Shown one piece after another: positions 57,137-64,000 of a stretch of DNA of 64,000 nt. Within the stretch, counting starts at the first letter, position 1. Each line of letters starts with the position of its first letter. The stretch lies in assembly GCF_026340655.1 (NCBI RefSeq), contig NZ_JAPEOZ010000001.1, forward strand, positions 8,246,001-8,310,000, given 5' to 3'. The position numbers and the translations under genes are program-made. The DNA is from Streptomyces sp. NBC_01275 (lineage in GTDB: Bacteria; Actinomycetota; Actinomycetes; Streptomycetales; Streptomycetaceae). A model generated the notes under the pieces. That model was given only the letters and a program-made list of their open reading frames with translations. It was not told where the DNA came from and did not search any database.

Positions 57137-59848
57137 ATGACGGAGGTACGGCCGGCGGCGGCCGCCTCGGCTTCTCTCTGGGAGCGCGACGAGGAAGTCG
57201 CCGTCCTTGAGCGGGCGGTGGACACCCTGTGCGCCGACCGGTCCTCCTCGGGCCACCTGCTGGTGCTCCGGGGCGAGGCGGGAATCGGCAAGACCGCGCT
57301 ATTGGCCGAGACACGCCGGATCGCCGAGGCCCGCAACTGCGCGGTGTGGTCGGCACGCGGGGGCGAGACCCTCAGGTCCGTCCCCTTCAACGTGGTACGG
57401 CAACTGCTGCAGCCCGCGCTCCTCTCCCTGCTTCCGGAGGAGGCCCGCGAATACCTCGGCGACTGGTTCGACATCGCCGGCCCCGCCCTCGGCATAGCGG
57501 AACCCGGCGAGGTCCTGGCCGACCCGCAGGGCGTGTGCGACGGCCTGGTCGCCGCCGTCAGCCGACTGGCCAGCCGGTACTACCCGCTGGTCCTGCTGAT
57601 CGACGACGCGCACTGGGCCGACCAGGAGACCCTGCGCTGGCTCGCCGCCTTCGCCGAGCGCCTCGACCACCTCCCCGTCCTGGTCGTCGTGGCCCGCAGG
57701 CCCGACGAGGTCACCGGCGAGCGGGGCCGCCTCCTCGAGGCGATCGGCGAGGCCGCGGGCCGCTCCGTCACCAGCCTCAGCGTCCTCACCCCGGCCGCCG
57801 TCGCCGGCCTCACCCGGGCCGTCCTCGGCGCGCACGCCGACGCCGCGTTCTGCCGCGAGGTGTGGGCCGTCACCGACGGCAACCCCTACGACACCGTCGA
57901 ACTCCTCGCCAAGGTCCAGGACAACGGCCTGGACCCGAGCGAGTCCTCGGCCACCGAACTGCGCTCCCTGAACCGCGCGGCCCGCGGCGGCGGACTCGTC
58001 GACCGCCTGGAGGAGCTGGGCGTCGAAGCCACCCGGTTCGCCATGGCGGCCGCCATCCTCGGCGCGGACATCTCCATCGACGAGGCGGCCCGGCTCGCCG
58101 TGATGGGCCGCGGCACGGCGGTGCGCTGCGCGGAACTGCTGCGCACCGCCCGCATCCTGACCGAACCCGACCCGACGGCCGTCCCCGTTCCCGGCGGCGA
58201 CCTGGAGTTCGTCCACCCGCTGATCGCCACCGCCGTCTACGACAACATCCCGCCGAGCCTGCGCACCGCGATGCACGGCATCGCCGCCCAGGTCGTCACC
58301 GACGCAGGCAAGGGCCTCGCGGCCGCCTCCCGCCATCTCATCCAGGTCCATCCGGAGGGCGACCAGGAACTCGTCGAGCAACTGCGCGGGGCGGCCGGCG
58401 AACACCTCGCCGTCGGCGCCCCCGACGCGGCGCGCCGCTGCCTGGAACGCGCCCTGCAGGAGCCGCCCGCGGCCGACGTCCACGCGCGCGTGCTCTTCGA
58501 CCTGGGCTGCGCCACCCTCCTCACCGCCCCCGCCAAGACCATCGACCACCTGCGCACCGCGCTCGCCATGCCCGGCCTCGACGGCGACGAACGGATCGAC
58601 GCCGTCTACCGCCTCTCCCAGGCCCTGCTCCACAACGACCAGCTGGAGGAGGCCGTCCGCACGATCGAGACGGAGGTCGCCCGGCTCGGTCCGGGACCGG
58701 CGAGGATGCGGCTGCAGGCGGCCCAGTTCATGTGGGAGGGCCTGCACGTCGGCGAGGCGATCACACCGGGACGCTCCGAGCGCCTCGCCGCGCTCGCCGC
58801 GACCTGCACCGGCCGTGACAACGCCGAGCGCGCCCTGCTCGTCCTGCGCGGCTTCGACGCCATGACCCACGGCGAGAACGCGGAGGAGGTCGTCGAGACG
58901 TGCGACCGCGCCCTCGTCAACGGCCGTCTCGCGCCCGGGCTCGGCTGGACCGACACCGAGTGGGGCATCGAACTGCTGATGATGCTCGCCACCTCCTACG
59001 CCTACACCGACCGCCTCGACCGCGCCGAGGCCCTCTTCAACGAAGCCCTGCGCACCTACGAGTCCGCCGGCTGGAGCGGCGGCCACCTCGCCCTCGCACA
59101 CGCCTACCTCGGTCTCGGCCTGCGCCGCCGGGGCCGGCTGAAGGAGGCGGAGGAGTCCCTGCGGGAATCGCTGCGCCTCGCCGAACGCGTCGGCCGCGGA
59201 CTGCCCCTGTACTGGTCGGCCATCTGCAACCTCGTCGACGTGCTGCTCGCCCGCGGTCATGTCGACGAGGCGTGGAAGGTCGCCGACGAGTGGGGCTTCG
59301 CCCCGCCGTACCCCTCCACGATCGTGCTGCCCGACCCGCGTTCGGTGCGCGGCCGGCTGCTGCTCGCCGTCGGCCGCACCCAGGACGGGATCAACGAACT
59401 GGAGGCGGCCGAGAAGGCGGCCGCCGCCCGCGGTCACCTCAACCCGGTGACGGTCCCCTGGGCCGTCGACCTCGCCCGGGCCCTGGCCGTGCAGGACCCG
59501 GCGCGTGCGGCCCGGCTCGCCGCCGAAGCCCGCCGCCACGCCGAGCGGTTCGGCACCGACGCCGCGATCGGCGAGGCCCTGCGCTGCGCCGCCGCCCTGG
59601 AGACCGGCCAGCGCGCGGTCCGGCTGGCCGCCCAGGCGGCCGCCTACCTGGAGGCCTCGCCCTGCCAGTTCGAACACGCGGCCGCCCGCGTCGAGTACGG
59701 CATCCTGTCCCGCTCGGTGTCCGAGCTCAACCGCGGCCTCGCCCTGGCCCGCACCTGCGGCGCGGACGGCCTCGTCGCCCAGGCACAGCGCGCCCTGGAC
59801 GGCCTGGTGACACCCCGGGTGGGCCTGGTGCCGGGACCACGGGGGTAG
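57137..59848 (+). CDS. Large STAND-type ATPase regulator lacking a LuxR HTH
   Basis: A 903-residue protein. Walker A GEAGIGKTAL is at 46-55 and Walker B YPLVLLIDDAHWAD at about 150-163; a winged-helix-like region and about 500 residues of tetratricopeptide-like helices follow (LDRAEALFNEALRTYESAG, LKEAEESLRESLRLAERVG). This matches LAL/MalT-type regulators, yet the C-terminus (QAQRALDGLVTPRVGLVPG) has no LuxR helix-turn-helix. It may therefore signal through protein partners. ATG with GGGGAGG eight bases upstream. No obvious operon partner. Confidence 0.88.
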   Translation: MTEVRPAAAASASLWERDEEVAVLERAVDTLCADRSSSGHLLVLRGEAGIGKTALLAETRRIAEARNCAVWSARGGETLRSVPFNVVRQLLQPALLSLLPEEAREYLGDWFDIAGPALGIAEPGEVLADPQGVCDGLVAAVSRLASRYYPLVLLIDDAHWADQETLRWLAAFAERLDHLPVLVVVARRPDEVTGERGRLLEAIGEAAGRSVTSLSVLTPAAVAGLTRAVLGAHADAAFCREVWAVTDGNPYDTVELLAKVQDNGLDPSESSATELRSLNRAARGGGLVDRLEELGVEATRFAMAAAILGADISIDEAARLAVMGRGTAVRCAELLRTARILTEPDPTAVPVPGGDLEFVHPLIATAVYDNIPPSLRTAMHGIAAQVVTDAGKGLAAASRHLIQVHPEGDQELVEQLRGAAGEHLAVGAPDAARRCLERALQEPPAADVHARVLFDLGCATLLTAPAKTIDHLRTALAMPGLDGDERIDAVYRLSQALLHNDQLEEAVRTIETEVARLGPGPARMRLQAAQFMWEGLHVGEAITPGRSERLAALAATCTGRDNAERALLVLRGFDAMTHGENAEEVVETCDRALVNGRLAPGLGWTDTEWGIELLMMLATSYAYTDRLDRAEALFNEALRTYESAGWSGGHLALAHAYLGLGLRRRGRLKEAEESLRESLRLAERVGRGLPLYWSAICNLVDVLLARGHVDEAWKVADEWGFAPPYPSTIVLPDPRSVRGRLLLAVGRTQDGINELEAAEKAAAARGHLNPVTVPWAVDLARALAVQDPARAARLAAEARRHAERFGTDAAIGEALRCAAALETGQRAVRLAAQAAAYLEASPCQFEHAAARVEYGILSRSVSELNRGLALARTCGADGLVAQAQRALDGLVTPRVGLVPGPRG

Positions 59849-59891
59849 CGCCCGCCGGGCGCCGGGACCACAGGGGCAGCACCCGAAGCCC

Positions 59892-59917
59892 GCCGAGGAG
59901 CCACCCGGCTCCTCGGC
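59892..59917. terminator. Hairpin terminator between STAND ATPase and pcaL
   Basis: Perfect 11-base stem GCCGAGGAGCC / GGCTCCTCGGC with a 4-base loop. It lies between convergent genes and probably ends the pca transcript. A smaller hairpin overlaps the ATPase stop at 59848-59862. Confidence 0.85.
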
Positions 59918-59964
59918 GCGCACCGGTCCAGCCCGAGCCGCCCCAGGCAGCCTCAGCCTCAGCT

Positions 59965-61095
59965 TCAGCCGCGGCTGCCGTCGTCCTCCTCGGCCAGCAC
60001 CCGCTGGGCCGTCGCGAACGCCGAGTTCGCCGCGGGCACCCCGCAGTACACGGCCGTCTGGAGGAGCACGGCGCCGATCTCCTCCGGGGTGAGCCCGTTG
60101 CGGCGGGCCGCCCGCACATGCATGGCCAGCTCGTCGTAGTGGCCGTGCGCGACCAGCGCGGTCAGTGTGATCATGCTGCGCTCACGGCGGCTGAGCGTCG
60201 GGTCGGTCCAGATCTCGCCCCAGGCGTAGCGCGAGATGAAGTCCTGGAAGCGGGCCGTGAACGGCGTCTGCCGGGCCTGCGCCCGGTCCACATGCGCATC
60301 GCCGAGCACCTCCCGCCGTACCTCCATGCCCCGCGTGGCTCCGCCGTCGAGGTGCGTGCGCAGCGCGGTCAGCACGGCCTCGGGGCGCTCGGCGGGCGCG
60401 AGGTGCGAGGCGCCGGGAAGCTCGACGAGCGTGGCGTCCGGCACGGCGTCCGCGATCTCCCGCAGATGCGCGGGCGGCGTCGCCGGATCCTGCCGCCCCG
60501 CGACCAGCAGCGTCCGTACGGCGACCTCCGCCAGCCGGTCCCGCAGGTCGAACGCGCCCAGCGCGTCGCAGCAGGCGGCGTACGCGTCCGGGTCGGCGTC
60601 GCGATGGTCGGCGATCAGCTCCGGCACGGTGAACCCGGGCGTGAACCAACGGGCGTCGGCGCCCTCCGCCAGCCCGGCCAGCCCCTCGCGCCGCACCAGC
60701 GCCGCCCGTTCCTCCCACGGCTTCGCGCCGTTGAAGTGGGCCGAGGAGCAGATCATGGCGAGGGACGAGACGCGCTCCGGGTGGTGCAGCGCCAGATGCA
60801 GGCCGACCGCGCCGCCCAGGGACACGCCCGCGTACGCGAACCGCTCCAGGCCGAGGGAGTCGGCGAGCGCCAGCACCAGGGCGGCGAGATCGCCGACGGT
60901 GGCCCCGGGACCGATCAGGTCGGCGGCGGAGCCCCCGTGCCCCGGCAGATCCCAGCGGACCACGCGATGCGTCACGGAAAGCTCGGGCGCGACCTTGTCC
61001 CACAGCGCGTACGACGTGCCCAGCGAGGGGCCGAGCAGCAGCGCGGGAGCGGAAGTCGGCCCCTCGGCACGGTGGTTGAGCAGCTTCTCGGTCAA
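59965..61095 (-). CDS. pcaL: Fused 3-oxoadipate enol-lactonase / 4-carboxymuconolactone decarboxylase
   Basis: A 376-residue fusion that performs two steps of the protocatechuate branch. Residues about 1-255 are the enol-lactonase (alpha/beta hydrolase) with LGPSLGTSYALWD, the nucleophile YAGVSLGGAVGL and ELPGASHLAPAE. Residues about 265-376 are the decarboxylase with DFISRYAWGEIWTDPTLSRR and the ALVAHGHYDELAMHV region. The PcaL fusion is known in Streptomyces. A TTG start at 61095 overlaps the pcaB stop as TTGA; a GTG or ATG at this position is absent, so TTG is chosen from the family N-terminus MTEKLLNHRAEG. Confidence 0.94.
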   Translation of the reverse strand: MTEKLLNHRAEGPTSAPALLLGPSLGTSYALWDKVAPELSVTHRVVRWDLPGHGGSAADLIGPGATVGDLAALVLALADSLGLERFAYAGVSLGGAVGLHLALHHPERVSSLAMICSSAHFNGAKPWEERAALVRREGLAGLAEGADARWFTPGFTVPELIADHRDADPDAYAACCDALGAFDLRDRLAEVAVRTLLVAGRQDPATPPAHLREIADAVPDATLVELPGASHLAPAERPEAVLTALRTHLDGGATRGMEVRREVLGDAHVDRAQARQTPFTARFQDFISRYAWGEIWTDPTLSRRERSMITLTALVAHGHYDELAMHVRAARRNGLTPEEIGAVLLQTAVYCGVPAANSAFATAQRVLAEEDDGSRG

Positions 61096-62420
61096 CGTCG
61101 CTCCAGCGCACGGTCGGTGAGGGCCCCGGCGGAGCCGGTGTAGCGGGCGGGGTCGGTCAGGTCGTCGAGGTCGAGGTCCTTCAGGTCGGGCTCCTCGGCG
61201 AGGAGTTCGGCCAGGGTGCGGCCCTCGGTGTAGGTGCGCGGGGCGAGCCGGGTGAGCAGCTCCTTCGCGCGGGCCCGGCCCAGCACGGCCGACAGCTCGG
61301 CGGACAGCCGCTCGGAGACGATGAGCCCATGGGTGAGCCCCAGGTTCGCGCGCATCGCGTCGGGGTGCACCCGCAGCCCCTCCGTCAGCTCGGCCGCGTC
61401 CCGGGCGGCCCCGCCGGTCAGCCGCAGCAGGTCCCGCAGCGGCTCCCACTCGGCGTGCCAGGCCCCGGCCGGCCGTTCGTCCTGCGCCGTCAACGACCCG
61501 TACAGCGTGGCCGCCAGCTGGGGCGCGCGCCGGGCCGCGGCGGCGATCAGCGTGGACCGCACGGGATTGGCCTTGTGCGGCATCGCCGAGGAGCCGCCCC
61601 CGCTGCCCTCCGCCAGCTCCGCGATCTCGGTGCGGGCCAGGGTGAGGACGTCCTCCGCGAGCTTCCCCAGGGCCCCTGCCGTGAAGGCCAGGCATCCGGC
61701 GAGGTCGGCGATCGGCGTGCGCAGGGCGTGCCACGGCAACAGCGGCTCACGCAGCCCGAGTTCACGCGCGTACGCCTCGGGCAGCCGGGTCGCGTCCTCG
61801 GCGCCGTACGCCGTGAAGGCGGCCAACGTCCCTGCCGCACCGCCGAGTTGAGCGGGCAGCAAGTCCCGTACGGCCGACGCTCGGTCGCGCGCGTCGAGCA
61901 CGAGAGAGCGCCAGCCGGCCGCCTTCAGCCCGAATGTCGTCGGTACGGCGTGCTGGGTGAGCGTCCGTCCCGGCATCGCGGAGTCGCGGTGCTCGGCGGC
62001 CGTCCGGGCCAGGGCCCGCTGGACGCGGTCGAGGTCGGCGAGGATCACGTCCAGCGTGCGCCGGGCGACCAGCATCGTCGCCGTGTCCAGGATGTCCTGG
62101 CTGGTGGCGCCCCGGTGGACGTAGGGGCCGTACTCCGCGCCGACCGCCTTCGTCAGATCGGCGACCAGCGGGATCACCGGGTTGCCGCCGGAGCGGGCGC
62201 GCTCGGCCAGGGAGCGGACGTCGAACGGGCGGGAGGCCGCCGCGGTCACCGCCGCCCCGGCCCCCTCCGGGGCCAGCCCCAGCGTCTCCTGCGCGCGGGT
62301 CAGCGCGGCCTCCGCGTCGAGCAGCGCCCGCAGGCAGGCGTCGTCGGCGGTCGCGGAGGCGGCGGGGGAGCCGGTCCACCCCGGGGAGAGCAGACCGGCC
62401 TGAGGCTGAGCAGCTGTCAC
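61092..62420 (-). CDS. pcaB: 3-carboxy-cis,cis-muconate cycloisomerase
   Basis: A 442-residue enzyme of the fumarase/aspartase superfamily that cyclises 3-carboxy-cis,cis-muconate to 4-carboxymuconolactone. Signature GSSAMPHKANP is intact, with earlier HRGATSQDILDTATM and the histidine in GRTLTQHAVPTTF. GTG start at 62420 overlaps the pcaG stop as GTGA. It lies between pcaG and pcaL in the usual Streptomyces order. Cytoplasmic. Confidence 0.95.
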   Translation of the reverse strand: MTAAQPQAGLLSPGWTGSPAASATADDACLRALLDAEAALTRAQETLGLAPEGAGAAVTAAASRPFDVRSLAERARSGGNPVIPLVADLTKAVGAEYGPYVHRGATSQDILDTATMLVARRTLDVILADLDRVQRALARTAAEHRDSAMPGRTLTQHAVPTTFGLKAAGWRSLVLDARDRASAVRDLLPAQLGGAAGTLAAFTAYGAEDATRLPEAYARELGLREPLLPWHALRTPIADLAGCLAFTAGALGKLAEDVLTLARTEIAELAEGSGGGSSAMPHKANPVRSTLIAAAARRAPQLAATLYGSLTAQDERPAGAWHAEWEPLRDLLRLTGGAARDAAELTEGLRVHPDAMRANLGLTHGLIVSERLSAELSAVLGRARAKELLTRLAPRTYTEGRTLAELLAEEPDLKDLDLDDLTDPARYTGSAGALTDRALERR

Positions 62421-63022
62421 TGGAACTCCAGGAAGACCGTCTCGCCTTCGCCCTGAAGGCGGATGTCGAAACGGTAGGCGCCCAGCGGGCCGTCCTGGGC
62501 GATCAGCGTGTCGCGCCGCGCCGGGTCGACCCGCTTCAGCAGCGGGTCGGCGGCGAGCGCCGCGTCGTCGCCGGGCAGATAGATCCGGGTGTACAGGTGC
62601 ACCAGCAGCCCGCGCGCGAACACGCAGACACTGAGGTGGGGAGCGCTGTTGCCGCGCGCTCCGGGCCGCAGGGTCCGTGCCGACCAGTGCCCGTTGGCAT
62701 CGGTCTGGATCCGGCCCCACCCCGTGAACTCCACGCCGTTGCGGCCCAGGAAGCCGCCGGACGCCGGGTCGCGCCGCATCGAGCCGTCGACCCGGGGCAC
62801 GTTGCCGTCCGGGTCGGCGCCCCACAGCTCCACGAACGCGTCCGGCAGCGGGTCGCCCTCGCCGTCGTACACGTACCCCTGAAGGGCGATGGCGTCCGGG
62901 TGGCCGAGCGGAGCGATGTCCCCGCCGCCGGGAAACGGCAGAGCGTGGCCGTAGAAGGGGCCGACCGTGTGCGACGGGGTGGGGAGCACGGTCTCCGGAC
63001 GGCTCGTGTCGATCTTCGTCAT
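62417..63022 (-). CDS. pcaG: Protocatechuate 3,4-dioxygenase alpha subunit
   Basis: A 201-residue subunit of the intradiol ring-cleaving dioxygenase. Family segments TPSHTVGPFYGHALPF near the start, LQGYVYDGEGDPLPDAFVELWGADPDG, FTGWGRIQTDANGHW and HLSVCVFARGLLVHLYTRIYLPGDD are present. The alpha chain pairs with PcaH, which holds the iron ligands. It starts six bases after pcaH and overlaps pcaB. Confidence 0.95.
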   Translation of the reverse strand: MTKIDTSRPETVLPTPSHTVGPFYGHALPFPGGGDIAPLGHPDAIALQGYVYDGEGDPLPDAFVELWGADPDGNVPRVDGSMRRDPASGGFLGRNGVEFTGWGRIQTDANGHWSARTLRPGARGNSAPHLSVCVFARGLLVHLYTRIYLPGDDAALAADPLLKRVDPARRDTLIAQDGPLGAYRFDIRLQGEGETVFLEFQ

Positions 63023-63028
63023 GGCTGG

Positions 63029-63802
63029 TCAGCGTCCTTCTTCGATCCAGGTGGCGTGCGGCCCGTCGAGCACGATGTCCCAGTGGTAGCCCATCGAGAA
63101 CTCCGGCACGGACAGGCTGTGGTCGTAGGTCGCGACCAGCCGCTGCCGGGCCGCGTCGTCCGTCACCGACTGGATGATCGGGTCGTAGGGGAACAGCGGG
63201 TCGCTCGGGAAGTACATCTGCGTCACGAGCCGCTGGGTGAACGCCGTGCCGAACAGCGAGAAGTGGATGTGGGCCGGCCGCCAGGCGTTGACGTGCTGAC
63301 GCCACGGGTACGGGCCCGGCTGGACGGTGGTGAAGCGGTAGTGGCCGTCGCCGTCGGTCAGGGTGCGGCCGACACCGGTGAAGTTCGGGTCGAGCGGGGC
63401 GTCGTGCTGCTCACGCTGGTGCGCGTAGCGGCCCGCCGAGTTCGCCTGCCAGATCTCGACCAGCTGGCCCCGGATCGGACGGCCGTCGCGGTCCAGCAGC
63501 CGCCCGGAGACGGTGATCCGCTCACCGATCGGCTCGCCGTCGTGCTGCCGGGTCAGGTCGTTGTCGATCTCGGTGACGTCCCGCTCCCCGAAGGCGGGGG
63601 AGTGCAGCTCCACCAGCTCCGGGTCCTTCGTCACGTCGATGGTGACCGGCGGCTGCTTCGGGTGGCGCAGGACGGAGGAACGGTACGGCGCGTAGTCGCG
63701 GCGCGGCTGGTGCTCGAGCGGGGCGCCGTCGGCGATCCGCTTCTCGTACGCGGCGTGCTCGGCCGCGATCTCCCGGTCGATGTCGTGCTGCGTGAGTGTC
63801 AT
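63029..63802 (-). CDS. pcaH: Protocatechuate 3,4-dioxygenase beta subunit
   Basis: A 257-residue iron-containing subunit that cleaves protocatechuate between the hydroxyl carbons. The intradiol signature LVEIWQANSAGRYAHQREQHD gives the first iron tyrosine, and YPWRQHVNAWRPAHIHFSLFG gives the second tyrosine and the two histidines. The N-terminus MTLTQHDIDREIAAEHAAYEKR is family-like. It follows pcaF after a 129-base gap that contains a dispersed repeat. Regulation by a MarR-type PcaV beyond the window is expected from other Streptomyces. Confidence 0.96.
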   Translation of the reverse strand: MTLTQHDIDREIAAEHAAYEKRIADGAPLEHQPRRDYAPYRSSVLRHPKQPPVTIDVTKDPELVELHSPAFGERDVTEIDNDLTRQHDGEPIGERITVSGRLLDRDGRPIRGQLVEIWQANSAGRYAHQREQHDAPLDPNFTGVGRTLTDGDGHYRFTTVQPGPYPWRQHVNAWRPAHIHFSLFGTAFTQRLVTQMYFPSDPLFPYDPIIQSVTDDAARQRLVATYDHSLSVPEFSMGYHWDIVLDGPHATWIEEGR

Positions 63803-63857
63803 GGGGTTTCCTGGAGGTTCCGGACGGTCTCGTGAAAGTCAGGGGCTGTGGCGCGCC

Positions 63858-63902
63858 CTTGAGGGGCGCGGGGAACTGCGCGACCGGCCACGGACGGCCG
63901 GC
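63858..63902. repeat. Copy of a dispersed Streptomyces intergenic repeat inside the pca operon
   Basis: GAGGGGCGCGGGGAACTGCG and the following CGACCGGCCACGGACGGCC match an intergenic element I recognise as very frequent in Streptomyces genomes; it is related to the copy at 34592-34660. It lies between pcaF and pcaH. Confidence 0.65.
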
Positions 63903-63931
63903 ATTCCCGAGCGGCGCCGCCGGCGGAGCGC

Positions 63932-64000
63932 CTAGCGTTCCAGTACGAGGGCGAGGCCCTGGCCGACGCCGATGCAGAGGGTGGCGACCCCGGTCCCGGA
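63932..64000 (-). CDS. pcaF: Beta-ketoadipyl-CoA thiolase, C-terminal end only
   Basis: The last 22 codons of a thiolase: SGTGVATLCIGVGQGLALVLER, with the typical C-terminal cysteine and glycine-rich CIGVGQG loop. Thiolytic cleavage of beta-ketoadipyl-CoA to succinyl-CoA and acetyl-CoA is the last step of the pathway. Assigned as pcaF because pcaHGBL follows in the standard order pcaIJFHGBL; the rest is beyond the right edge. Confidence 0.85.
   Translation of the reverse strand, partial: SGTGVATLCIGVGQGLALVLER

Overview
The window is very GC-rich, GTG and TTG starts are common, stop/start overlaps (ATGA, GTGA, TTGA) are frequent, and the gene families are typical of Streptomyces: DUF2510 proteins, BldA-era style Tat-exported hydrolases, XRE/ImmA/MmyB-type regulators and fused PcaL. 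It is best read as a chromosomal segment of a Streptomyces species. From memory (not checked), the pairing of a zwf-tal-tkt cluster with a pcaIJFHGBL operon resembles the S. coelicolor right-arm region around SCO666x-SCO670x. No rRNA, tRNA, CRISPR, insertion sequence or prophage was seen.

Layout. 1-4649 (minus): pentose phosphate operon tkt-tal-zwf, with zwf cut by the window edge, and a divergent AraC regulator. 5845-8745: secreted GH16 glucanase and an L,D-transpeptidase lipoprotein. 8994-14747: a VOC protein, iclR and marR regulators, and a four-gene operon (SDR, amidohydrolase-fold hydrolase, CoA ligase, MaoC hydratase) that matches the CoA-dependent, non-beta-oxidative p-hydroxycinnamate pathway of actinobacteria. 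14782-18349: two Tat-exported phosphoesterases. 18399-32278: glycan utilisation locus with two divergent arms. The minus arm is pfkB, binding protein, two permeases and a GH2 beta-galactosidase; the plus arm is deoR, GH4, GH38 alpha-mannosidase and GH29 alpha-L-fucosidase. A secreted GH18 chitinase follows at 32758-34449.

34673-41522 holds an ATP-grasp enzyme, a metallophosphoesterase plus phosphopantetheinyl transferase pair, an alpha/beta hydrolase, an XRE/ImmA-IrrE pair and an MmyB-like sensor. 41637-47437 (minus) encodes a VanA-type Rieske oxygenase, a 57-aa coupled protein, a VanB-type reductase and an SsuABC/TauABC-type ABC importer. 47529-59848 has an NAD-kinase C-terminal fragment, a YhgE/Pip membrane protein, a Tat phospholipase C, a scramblase-like protein, a DMT exporter and PAP2 pair under a TetR regulator, a DUF2510 protein and a large STAND ATPase. 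59965-64000 (minus) is the protocatechuate operon pcaF(partial)-H-G-B-L.

Two themes join the parts. First, plant aromatics: the cinnamate cluster would give 4-hydroxybenzoate or vanillate, the Rieske system could demethylate vanillate to protocatechuate, and the pca operon opens that ring toward beta-ketoadipate. Second, glycans: galactosidase, mannosidase and fucosidase without export signals beside a sugar importer, plus exported GH18 and GH16 enzymes, suggest outside cleavage, uptake and cytoplasmic trimming. Both assignments are inferences from family and context.
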